Origin: Phormidium sp. FACHB-1136
Lineage (GTDB): Bacteria > Cyanobacteriota > Cyanobacteriia > Phormidesmidales > Phormidesmidaceae
NCBI RefSeq assembly: GCF_014697375.1
Contig: NZ_JACJRS010000009.1
Span: 1 to 64,000 of the forward strand
Reading direction: 5' to 3'
DNA: 64,000 bases
The position numbers were made by a program, and so were the translations under genes. The notes beneath the pieces are model-generated. The model had not been told where the DNA came from. It ran no database searches and worked only from the letters and a program-made list of their open reading frames with translations. This document shows, piece by piece, positions 8,776 through 17,835 of the stretch (its first letter is position 1; every line of letters starts with the position of its first letter).

Positions 8776-9057
8776 ATGACCATTCTGGTTCCACCATCCT
8801 TACAAAGTCTTCCGGCGTCCCTCTCCATCGAGGGGGCTGTCAGCATTGTGGTTGAAGAGGGAATCCCCATCTTTAGGGCATCCCAAACGATTCAGAATCG
8901 CATTGAAACCTTGCTGCAAAAACAAGCCGAAGAAACCCTCACCCCAGAGGAAATCACCGAGTTTGATCGCTACGAAGAAATTGACGACTATCTCGGATTC
9001 GTCAACCGCACCATTCGCAACCTGTATCTTGCCTCCCCTAGCGCCAAGTCTGAATAA
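8776..9057 (+). CDS. Small protein paired with HNH endonuclease
   Basis: This 93-residue acidic protein starts at an ATG preceded by GGAGAA. It has a short N-terminal segment, then a helical region with two motifs, SQTIQNRIETLLQKQ and LTPEEITEFDRYEEIDDYL. The stop overlaps the HNH gene start (TAATG at 9055-9059), so the two are translationally coupled. I recognise the family only as a conserved cyanobacterial gene that travels with HNH nucleases. It may be a partner or antitoxin, which is inference from context alone. Confidence 0.75.
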   Translation: MTILVPPSLQSLPASLSIEGAVSIVVEEGIPIFRASQTIQNRIETLLQKQAEETLTPEEITEFDRYEEIDDYLGFVNRTIRNLYLASPSAKSE

Positions 9058-9509
9058 TGCCTGGACGCAAGTTCTCCCCCGAATTACAAGATCAAGTTCG
9101 TCAGAGAGCCAACTATCTCTGTGAATATTGCCACACCAGTGAAAAGTGGCAGTACGTTCAGTTCACTATCGATCACGTCATACCGATCAAGCAGGGCGGT
9201 TCAGAGAGTTTAGAAAATCTTGCACTGGCTTGCTTTCACTGCAATCGGTATAAATCCAATCGCCAAGCGGCTATTGATCCAGAAACTCAACAGATGACGG
9301 ATCTTTTTAATCCTAGAAGTCAAGCTTGGGCTGATCATTTCATCTGGTCGGCAGATAAACTCACCATTCTGGGTCAATCTGCTACGGGTAGAGCCACGAT
9401 TGACGTTCTCAAACTCAACCGAGAGCGCATTCAACTCATTCGTGAAGCCGATCTAGCTGTAAACCGTCATCCACCCAAGGACGATCCAGTAATTGACCGC
9501 ATATCCTAA
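9057..9509 (+). CDS. HNH endonuclease
   Basis: The 150-residue protein has a classic HNH finger: Cys22/Cys25 (LCEYCHTS), Asp39-His40 (TIDHVIP), Asn54 (SLENLALAC) and the zinc pair around Cys59-Cys62 (CFHCNRYKSNRQ). The conserved His40, Asn54 and His61 form the ββα-metal active site. It is a stand-alone nuclease of the type common in cyanobacterial accessory regions. It is coupled to the preceding small gene, and the pair is framed by inverted and direct repeats, which points to movement as a unit. Confidence 0.9.
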   Translation: MPGRKFSPELQDQVRQRANYLCEYCHTSEKWQYVQFTIDHVIPIKQGGSESLENLALACFHCNRYKSNRQAAIDPETQQMTDLFNPRSQAWADHFIWSADKLTILGQSATGRATIDVLKLNRERIQLIREADLAVNRHPPKDDPVIDRIS

Positions 9510-9556
9510 GGTAGCCAATCTGTATTGATCATATTGCCCCCATCCGCCACGGGCTA

Positions 9557-9661
9557 AGATCCCAGGGTTCTACCCCGCTGTGACCAATAATTGATCGCCA
9601 AACCGCCAAAGAAACCTGGGATCTGGGGGAGCACACTTTTATCGTGTTTCTCCTCAAAGGG
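9557..9661. repeat. Right flank of the HNH module: palindromic element plus direct repeat
   Basis: Element 9557-9624 is the inverted counterpart of 8676-8743, with ends AGATCCCAGGGTTCT and AGAAACCTGGGATCT (one change). The direct repeat 9631-9661 matches 8642-8671. The order is mirrored for the palindromic element and parallel for the direct repeat. Confidence 0.85.
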
Positions 9662-9666
9662 TTGGC

Positions 9667-10248
9667 TTACTCGGTGAAAAAGTTAATGTTCTCGTATAGG
9701 TCGGCAATCTGGAGTTGTAGATCAAAGGTATCTAGAGACAGGGTGATAGATGGGTCGTCATATTCTGAAAAAAGCCATTGGTGGGCGGCAGTTTTAACGT
9801 GATGTTCCACATGAATTTGAGCTTGGTCAATTAGCAAATATTCTCGAAAGGTAGGAATACTACGATAGGCGACAAACTTCTCGCCGCGATCATAATTTTG
9901 CGTGGATTTTGACAGTACTTCCGCCACAAAACAGGGATTAATCACCGTATCTTTGCGACCTTCCTGGAGGGTTAGGGGTTTCGGTAAAACCATCACATCA
10001 GGGTAGGTGTAGAGGTTTTTATCTGGTATCCAAAGGCGCTGATCGGCATAAAACACTTCGTAGGCTTGCCCCTTCAAGCCCAAGCTGAGGGCAATATACA
10101 GGTTGCCGCTGATGCGGTTGTGCCCCGGCGTTCCCCCAGTCATTGGGATAACCTCTCCATTGCGGTATTCATGGCGTTCCGCTGACGCTAGCTCAAGGGC
10201 GAGGTACTCGTCAGCGGTGCACAGTTTGGCCTGTGGTTGAGCAATCAT
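9667..10248 (-). CDS. Uma2-family (DUF820) putative endonuclease
   Basis: The protein has 193 residues with a PD-(D/E)XK-like layout: TADEYLALE near the N-terminus, YRNGEVIPMTGGTPGHN, the first catalytic Asp in YTYPDVMV, Glu in CFVAEVLSKST and the helix YDRGEKFVAYRSIPTFREYLLIDQ. The family is greatly expanded in cyanobacteria and its role is not settled. The gene lies between the HNH module and repeat copy 2, whose left end starts 4 nt before the ATG, so the native promoter has probably been displaced. Confidence 0.88.
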   Translation of the reverse strand: MIAQPQAKLCTADEYLALELASAERHEYRNGEVIPMTGGTPGHNRISGNLYIALSLGLKGQAYEVFYADQRLWIPDKNLYTYPDVMVLPKPLTLQEGRKDTVINPCFVAEVLSKSTQNYDRGEKFVAYRSIPTFREYLLIDQAQIHVEHHVKTAAHQWLFSEYDDPSITLSLDTFDLQLQIADLYENINFFTE

Positions 10249-10252
10249 GGGA

Positions 10253-10496
10253 GGTTACCCCAGCGTTAAGTTACTGTTCTCCGGTGATGGAGAGAGAATC
10301 GACCCAAATGCGGGGGCAAAGACCGCCGGGAGTGATCTCAACGTGGGGTTCGACGTGGATGATCGCCTTCAGCAGGTCGCGGAAGTCTCCGGCCACGGTG
10401 GCAGATTCCACGCTGACCCGTTCGCCCAAACTTGGCCCACGGTAACGCAACCCCGTCCTAGCAGGTCGAGACCTACTCCTGGGGATAATCTAACCT
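10253..10496. repeat. Dispersed repeat carrying a 156-bp copy of the tldE 3' end (copy 2)
   Basis: The core at 10272-10427 has the same limits as copy 1 and the same 156-bp length as the native segment. Shared flanks are GGTTACCCCAGCGTTAAG on the left and ACGGTAACGCAACCCCG to TAACCT on the right. Copy 2 lacks about 12 bp found near the right end of copy 1. Both copies share several bases that differ from the native gene, so they come from one intermediate rather than from two separate events. Confidence 0.85.
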
Positions 10497-10544
10497 GAGT
10501 TCGGGTTAAACTCAGCCGACCTCATTCTACCTGGATAATTCTTG

Positions 10545-10952
10545 TCATGGCCTCATCTCGATGGGCAGCACAGCAAGAACGAAGTCACATAGGCTCTCGG
10601 CTAGGGCCAATGCTTGTTCAAATTCTTGCTGACTCGGCACTTGAAGCAGCCCAGGGTATCGGTATATCTGGGCATAGGGAGTTAGTTCTGACCCCGTATC
10701 CGTCCATGGGAAGAAATCGGGATTGTAGGCCGTTGCTGCTTGCAGCAATAGCTCAATATCGTGGGTGCGAGGAATGTCGTGGTCACAAAAGGCTAAATAT
10801 CCTTTGACGGCTTTTTCTGCGGCTTGTTGACAGTGGTAAATTGCTGTGTCTAACAGTGGTGGATGGGCTGTAGAAAGTACCCGCGCCGATACCAAATCAT
10901 GCTGTGCCTTGGTTAGCCAACTCTGCACTAGTTGGGTCTTGGCGTCGGTCAT
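10545..10952 (-). CDS. HEPN-domain protein (toxin half of an MNT-HEPN pair)
   Basis: The 135-residue helical protein has the HEPN pattern: SWLTKAQHDLVSARVL, YHCQQAAEKAVKGYLAF and the Rx4-6H-type region RTHDIELLL. HEPN proteins of this type are usually RNases whose activity is blocked by a neighbouring nucleotidyltransferase. The start overlaps the end of the MNT gene by 56 nt. RTHD is tighter than the canonical Rx4-6H, so nuclease activity is uncertain. Confidence 0.85.
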   Translation of the reverse strand: MTDAKTQLVQSWLTKAQHDLVSARVLSTAHPPLLDTAIYHCQQAAEKAVKGYLAFCDHDIPRTHDIELLLQAATAYNPDFFPWTDTGSELTPYAQIYRYPGLLQVPSQQEFEQALALAESLCDFVLAVLPIEMRP

Positions 10953-11256
10953 ACAGCACGTTTCCTTGGTGAGCCACTTTGTACTCTAGGGAGGCTGGGG
11001 CTTCTTTCCAGAAATCAAATTCTGCACGGGTTCTCACGATAATATCCTTGGCAATACCCAGCCCACTCAGGCAACGATGCCCCAAGACAGCACGCTGGTA
11101 GGGAGAAAGGTCGCTGTCGGACACCAGCACCATTAAGTCAATATCGCTATCTGGGGTGGGGGTTCCCCAGGCATGGGAGCCAAACAAAATTACCTGCTCT
11201 GGCTGAAAGGTCGCCACCAGTCGCCGAATGATGTCTTGGATTAGGTCTTCGCTCAT
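10897..11256 (-). CDS. MNT minimal nucleotidyltransferase (antitoxin half)
   Basis: From ATG 11256 (MSEDLIQDII) the protein has 119 residues; a longer frame to 11307 is less likely. The pol-beta fold motif GSHAWGTPTPDSDIDLMVL supplies the GSxxxG and DxD metal site. Known MNT antitoxins neutralise HEPN toxins by AMPylating them. It overlaps and precedes the HEPN gene, consistent with one operon. Confidence 0.86.
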   Translation of the reverse strand: MSEDLIQDIIRRLVATFQPEQVILFGSHAWGTPTPDSDIDLMVLVSDSDLSPYQRAVLGHRCLSGLGIAKDIIVRTRAEFDFWKEAPASLEYKVAHQGNVLYDRRQDPTSAELANQGTA

Positions 11257-11322
11257 GCGTCCTATGGTATCTCGCTGGGGGGAATGCAGCGATACCCATG
11301 CCTCCATCCGTTCCGTAGAGCC

Positions 11323-11487
11323 GTAGGGTGCATAACGTCAAGGCGAGGCTACCGCCAACGCGAAGCAATGCGAAGCAATGCACCAAGGCCATATACCGAG
11401 ACATTCGCGACGGGTAAGCGGTGCATTGCAGCCAAGGGGCTGATCCAACATCAGCCGAGCAGGTTGAAGCCGCGAATGCACCCTACG
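11323..11487. repeat. MITE-like element with GTAGGGTGCA termini
   Basis: Terminal inverted repeats GTAGGGTGCA (11323-11332) and TGCACCCTAC (11477-11486) bound about 165 bp of non-coding sequence with small internal direct repeats (GCGAAGCAAT twice, 11360-11378). Termini of this kind are common in non-autonomous cyanobacterial elements. No transposase is present. Confidence 0.65.
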
Positions 11488-11510
11488 CTACGCACCCCCA
11501 TTAACCCGTC

Positions 11511-12854
11511 CTACTGTTCTCCGGTGATGGAGAGCGAATCCACCCAAATGCGGGGGCAAAGACCGCCGGGGGTGATCTCAACGTGGGGTTCCACATGGAT
11601 GATCGCCTTCAGCAGGTCGCGGAAATCTCCGGCCACGGTGGCGGATTCCACACTGACCCGTTCGCCCTGGTTAATCAGCCAGCCATCGAAGGGTAGAGAG
11701 AAGGAGCCTTGTAGGGAATTGACCCCGGCATGGAGGGCTTGCAGGTCATCGATGAGGATGACGTTGCTGGCGTTGTCTAGGGAAAACTCGCCCTTCGCTT
11801 CTGTCCCCGGTAGGACGTGGTAGTAGCTGGGGCCAACGGAGACCTTCGCGCCAATGCTGGCGTGGCCCGTGGGGGATGCGCCCATGCGTTTGGCGGTGCC
11901 TGCGCTGTGGAGGAAGTGGGTGAGCACGCCCTTTTCGATGATGGGGACGCGACGGGTGGGGGTGCCTTCGCCATCGAAGGTTTCGGCACTGATGTTTTCG
12001 GGGTGGAGGGCATCGTCGTAGACCGAGAGCAGGTCGGAGGCCACCACGCTACCGAGGGAGTCCGGCGTGGACAGGCTGCGGTGATCCAAAATGCTCTGGG
12101 CGTTGTACATGTTGGAGAAAGCCCCCAACAAGCTCAAAAAGGCTTCCCCGGAAAACACCACCCGGTACTTGCCCGTGGCGATTTTGTCGTAGTTCAGGTG
12201 GCTGATGGTCTTATCAGCGGCTTCCTTCAGGCAGCCCTCCAAATCCAGCAGCGGCAGACCTCGGTTTACTCGCACCGCTCCGGCAGAGCGGGGTTTGCGG
12301 CCTTCCTGTTCGGTTTTGCTGTAGAGGTAGACCGAGGCGTAGGAGCGAGCTTCTTGGCGCAAGGCTCCGGCGCTGTTGAGGTAAAAGCGGTCGATGCTGC
12401 GCTGGGCAAGGCCGTTGTAGGGCACGCTGGCAATGGCGGGATGGGCCTCTAAGAGCTGCTTTTCTAGGGCCACCAGTTGTTGGATCAACTCGCCCACGGG
12501 GGCAGGGTCTACGGGGGGTAGATCGACCTCGGCGGTGGGGGCCGTGGCTTCGGGGCTGAAGTCGGGGATGTGGTCGGCGACGCCAAAGGCGCTGGCATCA
12601 CGGGCGCTTTCGAGGGCCAAATCCATGCCCATGGGGTCTACGTCGCTGGTGGAGGTAACGCCCACTTTGCCCTGGTCGTTCCACACCCGCACAATGACGC
12701 TGGAACGGTTGGAGGCTTTCACCTGTTTGGGGTCGCCCTTATCCACTTGGACGCTGGTTTCGTCTACGGAAGACCCGTAAACGTCGTACTTGGTGATGCC
12801 CAGCTTTTGGGCGCTGGCTTCGGCGTAGGCGGCAATGTCTTGGATGGTCGGCAT
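11511..12854 (-). CDS. tldE: TldE/PmbA metalloprotease-complex subunit
   Basis: The 447-residue protein begins MPTIQDIAAYAEASAQKLG and has the PmbA/TldD N-terminal alpha/beta domain with VQVDKGDPKQV and the C-terminal barrel (SVGPSYYHVLPG, LIDDLQALHAG). Unlike TldD it lacks the HExxxGH zinc motif. The TldD-TldE heterodimer processes peptides such as microcin precursors and degrades unfolded short peptides in the cytoplasm. tldD lies 303 nt upstream on the same strand. The last 156 bp of this gene occur twice more in the window. Confidence 0.9.
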   Translation of the reverse strand: MPTIQDIAAYAEASAQKLGITKYDVYGSSVDETSVQVDKGDPKQVKASNRSSVIVRVWNDQGKVGVTSTSDVDPMGMDLALESARDASAFGVADHIPDFSPEATAPTAEVDLPPVDPAPVGELIQQLVALEKQLLEAHPAIASVPYNGLAQRSIDRFYLNSAGALRQEARSYASVYLYSKTEQEGRKPRSAGAVRVNRGLPLLDLEGCLKEAADKTISHLNYDKIATGKYRVVFSGEAFLSLLGAFSNMYNAQSILDHRSLSTPDSLGSVVASDLLSVYDDALHPENISAETFDGEGTPTRRVPIIEKGVLTHFLHSAGTAKRMGASPTGHASIGAKVSVGPSYYHVLPGTEAKGEFSLDNASNVILIDDLQALHAGVNSLQGSFSLPFDGWLINQGERVSVESATVAGDFRDLLKAIIHVEPHVEITPGGLCPRIWVDSLSITGEQ

Positions 12855-12973
12855 AGTTTATGAGTGAAGGTTGAAGGGAGTAGTGTGGGCACTGCCCACC
12901 GTTGATCTGGATTAAGCGTTCAGTAGAAGGAAATTAGGTGCCGTAGGATGCGGTTAGGCGAAGCACTCGTAAG

Positions 12974-13070
12974 ACCTCACCCCCAACCCCTCTCCTACGA
13001 GGAGAGGGGAGCCGGAAGCTTTATTTCCTCAAAGTCCCTCGCCCCAAGGGAGAGGGATTTAGGGTGAGGT
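12974..13070. repeat. 97-bp MITE-like repeat with CCTCACCC ends, between tldD and tldE
   Basis: The sequence starts ACCTCACCCCCAACCCC and ends TTAGGGTGAGGT, with GGAGAGGG blocks inside that pair with CCCTCTCC. It is a foldback element of a type widespread in cyanobacterial spacers. The rest of the 12855-13157 spacer holds nothing I can name. Confidence 0.7.
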
Positions 13071-13157
13071 TTAGATCGCGGCAAAAGAGGCCATTTGTGA
13101 TCTGACATTGGTGATCGACTGATCCTACGAATCACCAATAACCAACAACCAATCGCG

Positions 13158-14642
13158 CTAGCGGCCTCCGACGGTGATGGAGTCTACTTTGAGGTGGGGT
13201 TGGCCGACGGTGACGTAGACGCTGCCGCTGATGGAGCCGCAGAAGCCTGCCGCGAGGCCGAGGTCGTTGGAGCACATGGAGATTTTGTTCATGATCTCGG
13301 TGGCTTCGCCGATCAGGGTGGCTCCTTTGAGGGGTTTGGTGATTTTGCCGTTTTCGATCAGGTAGGCTTCATCCACGCCGAAGTTGAATTGGCCCGTGGC
13401 CCCAACGCTGCCGCCGCCCATCTTTTTGCAGTAGATGCCTTTGTCCACGGAGGCGAATAGCTCATCCAAGGAGTAGTCCCCAGGGGCGATGTAGGTGTTC
13501 CGCATCCGGGAGGCGGCGGCGTAGGTGTAGCCCTGGCGGCGACCGCTGCCCGTGCGGGGGTGGCCCGTCCGCATGGAGCCAGCTCGGTCGGAGAGGAAGT
13601 TCCGCAGAATGCCGTTTTCGATCAGCAGGGTGCGCTGGGCGGGCATCCCTTCGTCGTCCATGTCGATGGTGCCAAAGGCGTCGGGGGAAAGTCCCTCATC
13701 CCAGGCCGTGAGGTTTTCGTGGGCGATTTTCTCGCCTTTTTTGTCGATGAAGGGGGTGGTGCCCCGCTCGATCTGGGTGGTTTCGAGCAGGTGGCCGCAG
13801 GCTTCGTGGAAGATCACGCCCCCGAACTGGTTGGCCATAATCACCGGATAGCTGCCGGACTCGACATAGTCGGCGTAGAGCATCTTTCCAGCGGATTCGC
13901 CCACGGATTGGGCCACGGTTTCGTAGTCCCACTCGCGCAAAAAGGCGGGGTTGCTGGTGTCGCCCGCCCGCTGGCCAATGGAGGAACGGTGTTCGCCATC
14001 GGCACAGAGCAGGTTGTAACCGACGGACTGGGTGAGGCGAATGTCGCGGGCAAAGGTGCCATCGCTGGCGGCCACCAGGACTTCCTGCCAGTCGCGGAAG
14101 TAGACGGCGCGGCGCGACTGCACATGGCTGGCGTTTTTGGCCAGGGCGTCATTGGCGGCCAGCAGCACGTCACCCATTTCCTGCATAGAGCTACAGTTGC
14201 TCAGCCACTCATCCTTGGAGCGGGCGCTGGCGTAGTCGCGCAGCAGTTCGAGGTTAATTTCGGAAATATTCGCCGCTGGCCCCGGCAGGATTAGGCCCAT
14301 GATGCCCAGGGCCTTATCTAGGGCGGACTTCAACCCCTGAAAACTCAGGTCATTGGTGCTGACGTAGCAATCGGCCTTACCCAAAAACACCCGCACCCCA
14401 GCCCCGGTGATGATGCGCGGCGAAATACTGGTAATCGCGTCGTCTTCGGCCTGACAGCTAATGTAGTTGCTGCGCTCTAGGAAAAACTCCACAAAATCGG
14501 CCCCCGCCGACCGTCCCAGGCCCAGCAGTGCCGCTAGGGTGGGTTCCCAGGAGAGGTCGAAGCGGTTTCGGGTGGCCCCGTATTCCCTAGAAAGCAGGTC
14601 GTTGGTCTTCAGCAGCGGGGTGAGTGAGGGTGCAACCGTCAT
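13158..14642 (-). CDS. tldD: TldD zinc metalloprotease
   Basis: The protein has 494 residues. The zinc-binding helix is [10 protein letters not shown] (about residue 280), the HExxxGH form typical of TldD, with a conserved [13 protein letters not shown] segment after it and [10 protein letters not shown] further on. It is the catalytic subunit of the TldD-TldE heterodimer. The gene is first in order of transcription, with tldE downstream and a repeat element in the spacer. There are no signs of damage. Confidence 0.93.
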   Translation of the reverse strand: MTVAPSLTPLLKTNDLLSREYGATRNRFDLSWEPTLAALLGLGRSAGADFVEFFLERSNYISCQAEDDAITSISPRIITGAGVRVFLGKADCYVSTNDLSFQGLKSALDKALGIMGLILPGPAANISEINLELLRDYASARSKDEWLSNCSSMQEMGDVLLAANDALAKNASHVQSRRAVYFRDWQEVLVAASDGTFARDIRLTQSVGYNLLCADGEHRSSIGQRAGDTSNPAFLREWDYETVAQSVGESAGKMLYADYVESGSYPVIMANQFGGVIFHEACGHLLETTQIERGTTPFIDKKGEKIAHENLTAWDEGLSPDAFGTIDMDDEGMPAQRTLLIENGILRNFLSDRAGSMRTGHPRTGSGRRQGYTYAAASRMRNTYIAPGDYSLDELFASVDKGIYCKKMGGGSVGATGQFNFGVDEAYLIENGKITKPLKGATLIGEATEIMNKISMCSNDLGLAAGFCGSISGSVYVTVGQPHLKVDSITVGGR

Positions 14643-14828
14643 GCCAATTTATCCTTACAGGCTAAGAAAAACGCCGGATGAGCAGCGATTTACTTAGTGT
14701 AACAAACCGTTTCAGTTCAGGTTTTGACCTCTCAGATTTTGACCCGCCAAGGTTTTGCCTCGTCAGGTTTTAACCCGCCAAGGTTTGATCAGGGGTGCCC
14801 CACCGCAGGGGATCACCCTATCTCCACC

Positions 14829-16118
14829 CTAGGAGGCCGTTTGGGCCTGGGCGAGGGGAGTGATGGCGGAATCTGGCCCCAGGAGAACCAGGGTAGGATC
14901 GCGGAAAAAGGCTTGGGCGACGGCTTCAATGTCGAGGGCGGTGACGGCATTCACGAGGTCGGGGAACTGGTGATCGAACTCCAGACCAAGGCCGAGGATT
15001 TCGTACCAGCCCAACAGTTGAGCCAGTTGGGCGTTGGTTTGCTTGCCCAGGGCGTATTGGCCGAGGAGTTTATTCTTCGCGGCTTGCAGTTCGTCGTCGG
15101 TGAGTAGGGTATCGCGCAGGCGTTCCACCTCAAACCGCAGCCCCTCTAGGGCGATGGCGGCATTGTCGGGGGCGGTGCCGATATAGGCCACAAACTGCGA
15201 CTGGCCCAGGCGGGTGGGGTAGAAGGCCGAAACATCGTAGGCGAGACCTCGCTTTTCCCGCAGTTCCACAAACAGGCGGCTAGAGAGACCGTTGCCCAGG
15301 TAAGTATTAATCAGTTTCAGGGCGGCATAGGCGGGATGCTGCACGGGGGCACCGCCATAACCCACCATCACAATGGCCTGATTGGTGTCTTGGCAGATGG
15401 GGAAACAGTCGCTGACTGGGTTGACAGTGGGAAACTGTAGGGAGGGAGGCGAACTGGGGGGCTGGGGCCAATCGCCTAGGGTGCGCTCCACCTGGGCCAC
15501 GGCGGCTTCGGGGCTGATGCGGCCTACCACTGTGACCACCACATTGTCGGGCCGAGCGTGCTGGTGATGGAAGTCGAGCAGTTGCGCCTGGGTGAAGGCG
15601 GTGACGCTGGTCTCGGTGCCAATGCTGGAGAGGGCGTAGGGATGATCGCCATACATCGCCTGCCGCAGTTCGTTGAAGGCGACGGTGAAGGGCTGCTCCT
15701 GCATGGATCGAATCTGCTGGAGGGTGAGCCGTTGCTCTAGGTCAATTTCCGCCGGGGGAAAGCTGGGGCGGCGCAGCAGATCGGTGGCCAGGGTAAAGAT
15801 GTCCTCAAAGTCGGCGGCGACGGTTTTGAGGCTAATGACGCTGTAGTCGGCGGCGGAATCGGTGCTGAGGCTGGCCCCCACGGATTCCACCGCCTCCGCA
15901 ATGGCCATGGAAGACAAGCGGTCGGTACCTTTGGTGATCAGCCCCATCAAAAAACTGACCAGGCCAGCGGTGGCTGGGGTTTCCAAGGCACTCCCAGCCC
16001 GAAGGAAGATTCGGGCTGAGATGATGTCCGCGACGGGGTTTTCTAGGGCTAACACCGTCAGCCCATTGGCCAAAACAGTGCGGTGGAGACGGGGCGCGTG
16101 TAAAAGAGAAGCTGTCAC
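14829..16118 (-). CDS. M16-family peptidase homologue lacking the zinc motif
   Basis: The 429-residue protein has an M16 (pitrilysin/MPP-like) two-domain layout, but the place of the HxxEH motif reads GLVSFLMGLITKGT, so both histidines and the glutamate are gone. The C-terminal half keeps the RGLAYDVSAFYP region that contributes substrate-binding residues. Such paralogues form heterodimers with an active M16 subunit, which is encoded 52 nt upstream. The role is probably the non-catalytic partner. Confidence 0.88.
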   Translation of the reverse strand: MTASLLHAPRLHRTVLANGLTVLALENPVADIISARIFLRAGSALETPATAGLVSFLMGLITKGTDRLSSMAIAEAVESVGASLSTDSAADYSVISLKTVAADFEDIFTLATDLLRRPSFPPAEIDLEQRLTLQQIRSMQEQPFTVAFNELRQAMYGDHPYALSSIGTETSVTAFTQAQLLDFHHQHARPDNVVVTVVGRISPEAAVAQVERTLGDWPQPPSSPPSLQFPTVNPVSDCFPICQDTNQAIVMVGYGGAPVQHPAYAALKLINTYLGNGLSSRLFVELREKRGLAYDVSAFYPTRLGQSQFVAYIGTAPDNAAIALEGLRFEVERLRDTLLTDDELQAAKNKLLGQYALGKQTNAQLAQLLGWYEILGLGLEFDHQFPDLVNAVTALDIEAVAQAFFRDPTLVLLGPDSAITPLAQAQTAS

Positions 16119-16170
16119 AGGCAGAGTTGGGGGGTAGGGGTCGGGTTAATAAAAGGGTGCCCTCAGGGGG

Positions 16171-17505
16171 CTAGGCGGGGCACAGAATGGTGGACACATA
16201 GCGCAGGGGGGTGAGGTACTGGCCCACAATCTGGCGTAGGTTGGCTTCGGTGTAGTGTTGCACCGTGGGCACATAGGTGAGGCAGCGGTCGGCAGCAGCA
16301 ATGGTGCTGTAGTAGCCGTAGAGGCCAGCAATTTGGCCGGGAGCTTCGGTGGAAAAGGCGTAATCGTTGCAAAGGAGGCGTTTGGCCCTAGCCAGTTCGG
16401 TCTCTGGGATGGGTTTAGCGGCCAGTTCACTGAGGCGATCACAAATGGTCGCCTCCACCCGATCCACCTGATCCGCCTCTAGCCAAGCCTGGATGGTAAA
16501 CAGGCTGCAATCCCGCTGGAGGGAAAAGCTAGCCGCCACATCCTGCACCAGTTGGCGCTCCTCTCGCAACTCTCGCACCAGTCGCGAACTCCGCCCCTGG
16601 GCCAACAGGGCCGAGATCAAGTCAAGCCCAAAGGCGGTGGTCAGGTCTTCAATGCCGGGGCCAATCCAGGCCATCGACAAACGGGCTTGCTCTAGGCGGG
16701 GCAGGGTGAGCCTGTCGCGGTGGACGCCCTGCAACTGGGGCAGCGGGGCCGTGGTGGCCGCCGGACAAGGGGGCGGACTAGGGAAGGCCCGAAAGGCGTG
16801 ACGCACCATGTCCACCGTGGACTCTAGGGGTAACCCGCCCGTAATCACCACGGCCATGTTGTGGGGTTGGTAGTGGGCCTGGTGGAAACAGCGCATTTCC
16901 TCTGGGGATCGCCGCTGTAAAATATCTGCCGTGCCCAGCACCGGACGACCGTAGGGATGGCCCTGGTAAACCTGCTCTGCCATAGCCTGATACCCCAGCC
17001 AGTCGGGATCATCCTGGGCTTGGCGAATTTCCTCCAACACCACCTGCCGCTCCCGCACAAACTCATCGGCGGGGATGGCCGCATGGAGCAGCAGTTCCGC
17101 CAGGTAGGGCAGCGTGGTGGGCAGCATCTCGGCGGCGATGGTGATGAAAAAATGGGCGTAGTCGTGGCTGGTGGCGGCGTTGGTCATGCCGCCCTGGGTT
17201 TCGATGGTGTAGTCAAAAACTCCGGGGGGCAGATGGTCGGTGCCCTTAAAAATCATGTGTTCGAGGAAGTGCGCCATGCCCGCCCATTCCGCTGGTTCTG
17301 CCAAGGCTCCGGCCTTCACCCACACATCCGCTACCACCACTGGCGTTGCCGCAATCTCTTGGTGAATGAGCGTTAGCCCGTTCTCTAAATGAACGATGCT
17401 GGCGGGAAAATCAACCAATTTCAACGGGCCAACCCTTTCCAAACCAATGCCTTCCGAACAGGTATCTGCAAACCAGAGGCCAACCGAGCCTTCAACGCCG
17501 CCCAA
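16171..17505 (-). CDS. M16-family zinc peptidase, active subunit
   Basis: The zinc motif HxxEH is intact in MAHFLEHMIFKGT, with the downstream glutamate expected about 75 residues later. Family members degrade peptides in the cytoplasm or periplasm. The frame gives 444 residues, but the first 25-30 (MGGVEGSVGLW) look atypical and the true start may be a TTG near 17418 (LVDFPASIVHLENGL). It precedes the inactive M16 paralogue, so the two likely form a heterodimer. Confidence 0.88.
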   Translation of the reverse strand: MGGVEGSVGLWFADTCSEGIGLERVGPLKLVDFPASIVHLENGLTLIHQEIAATPVVVADVWVKAGALAEPAEWAGMAHFLEHMIFKGTDHLPPGVFDYTIETQGGMTNAATSHDYAHFFITIAAEMLPTTLPYLAELLLHAAIPADEFVRERQVVLEEIRQAQDDPDWLGYQAMAEQVYQGHPYGRPVLGTADILQRRSPEEMRCFHQAHYQPHNMAVVITGGLPLESTVDMVRHAFRAFPSPPPCPAATTAPLPQLQGVHRDRLTLPRLEQARLSMAWIGPGIEDLTTAFGLDLISALLAQGRSSRLVRELREERQLVQDVAASFSLQRDCSLFTIQAWLEADQVDRVEATICDRLSELAAKPIPETELARAKRLLCNDYAFSTEAPGQIAGLYGYYSTIAAADRCLTYVPTVQHYTEANLRQIVGQYLTPLRYVSTILCPA

Positions 17506-17835
17506 GCACCCGATTTCCCCGCTATGGATGGCGGTGTCGGTTGAACCGATCCTTGGTGGCGTGTATCTAGTCTGTGTCGCCTATTTTAGCGCCTATGTCC
17601 CGCAATCCACGGCTGAAGTCCGCTCCACCACGATGCTCCGACGCAATCTCCATAAAATCTTCACCATTGCCCATGGCAGGGCACGGTTGCCCAGGACGCC
17701 AGGGCCACTCTAGGGACGAGGAATCATTGGATAGATGGGGGCACGGGGCGCGGGTTTGCGCCTTTCCCGTAACAGTCCTTTACGTTAGGATTCAGGCATC
17801 ACTTCGTTATCAATGGCATAGGTGAAATTAAAGCT
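17506..17835. other. Spacer between divergent M16 and msrB genes
   Basis: This 330-nt spacer must hold the promoters of both neighbours. An open frame of 105 codons (17396-17713) crosses it, but it runs antisense over the M16 start and has no protein-like features. No repeat or RNA motif was recognised. Confidence 0.4.

Noticed and set aside
5573-11667. Diversity-generating retroelement (template/variable repeats) as the source of the tldE-like copies
   Set aside because: Differences are not limited to template adenines and no reverse transcriptase gene is in the window.
17396-17713. 105-codon plus-strand open frame
   Set aside because: It runs antisense over the start of the M16 gene and has no protein-like composition or ribosome site.
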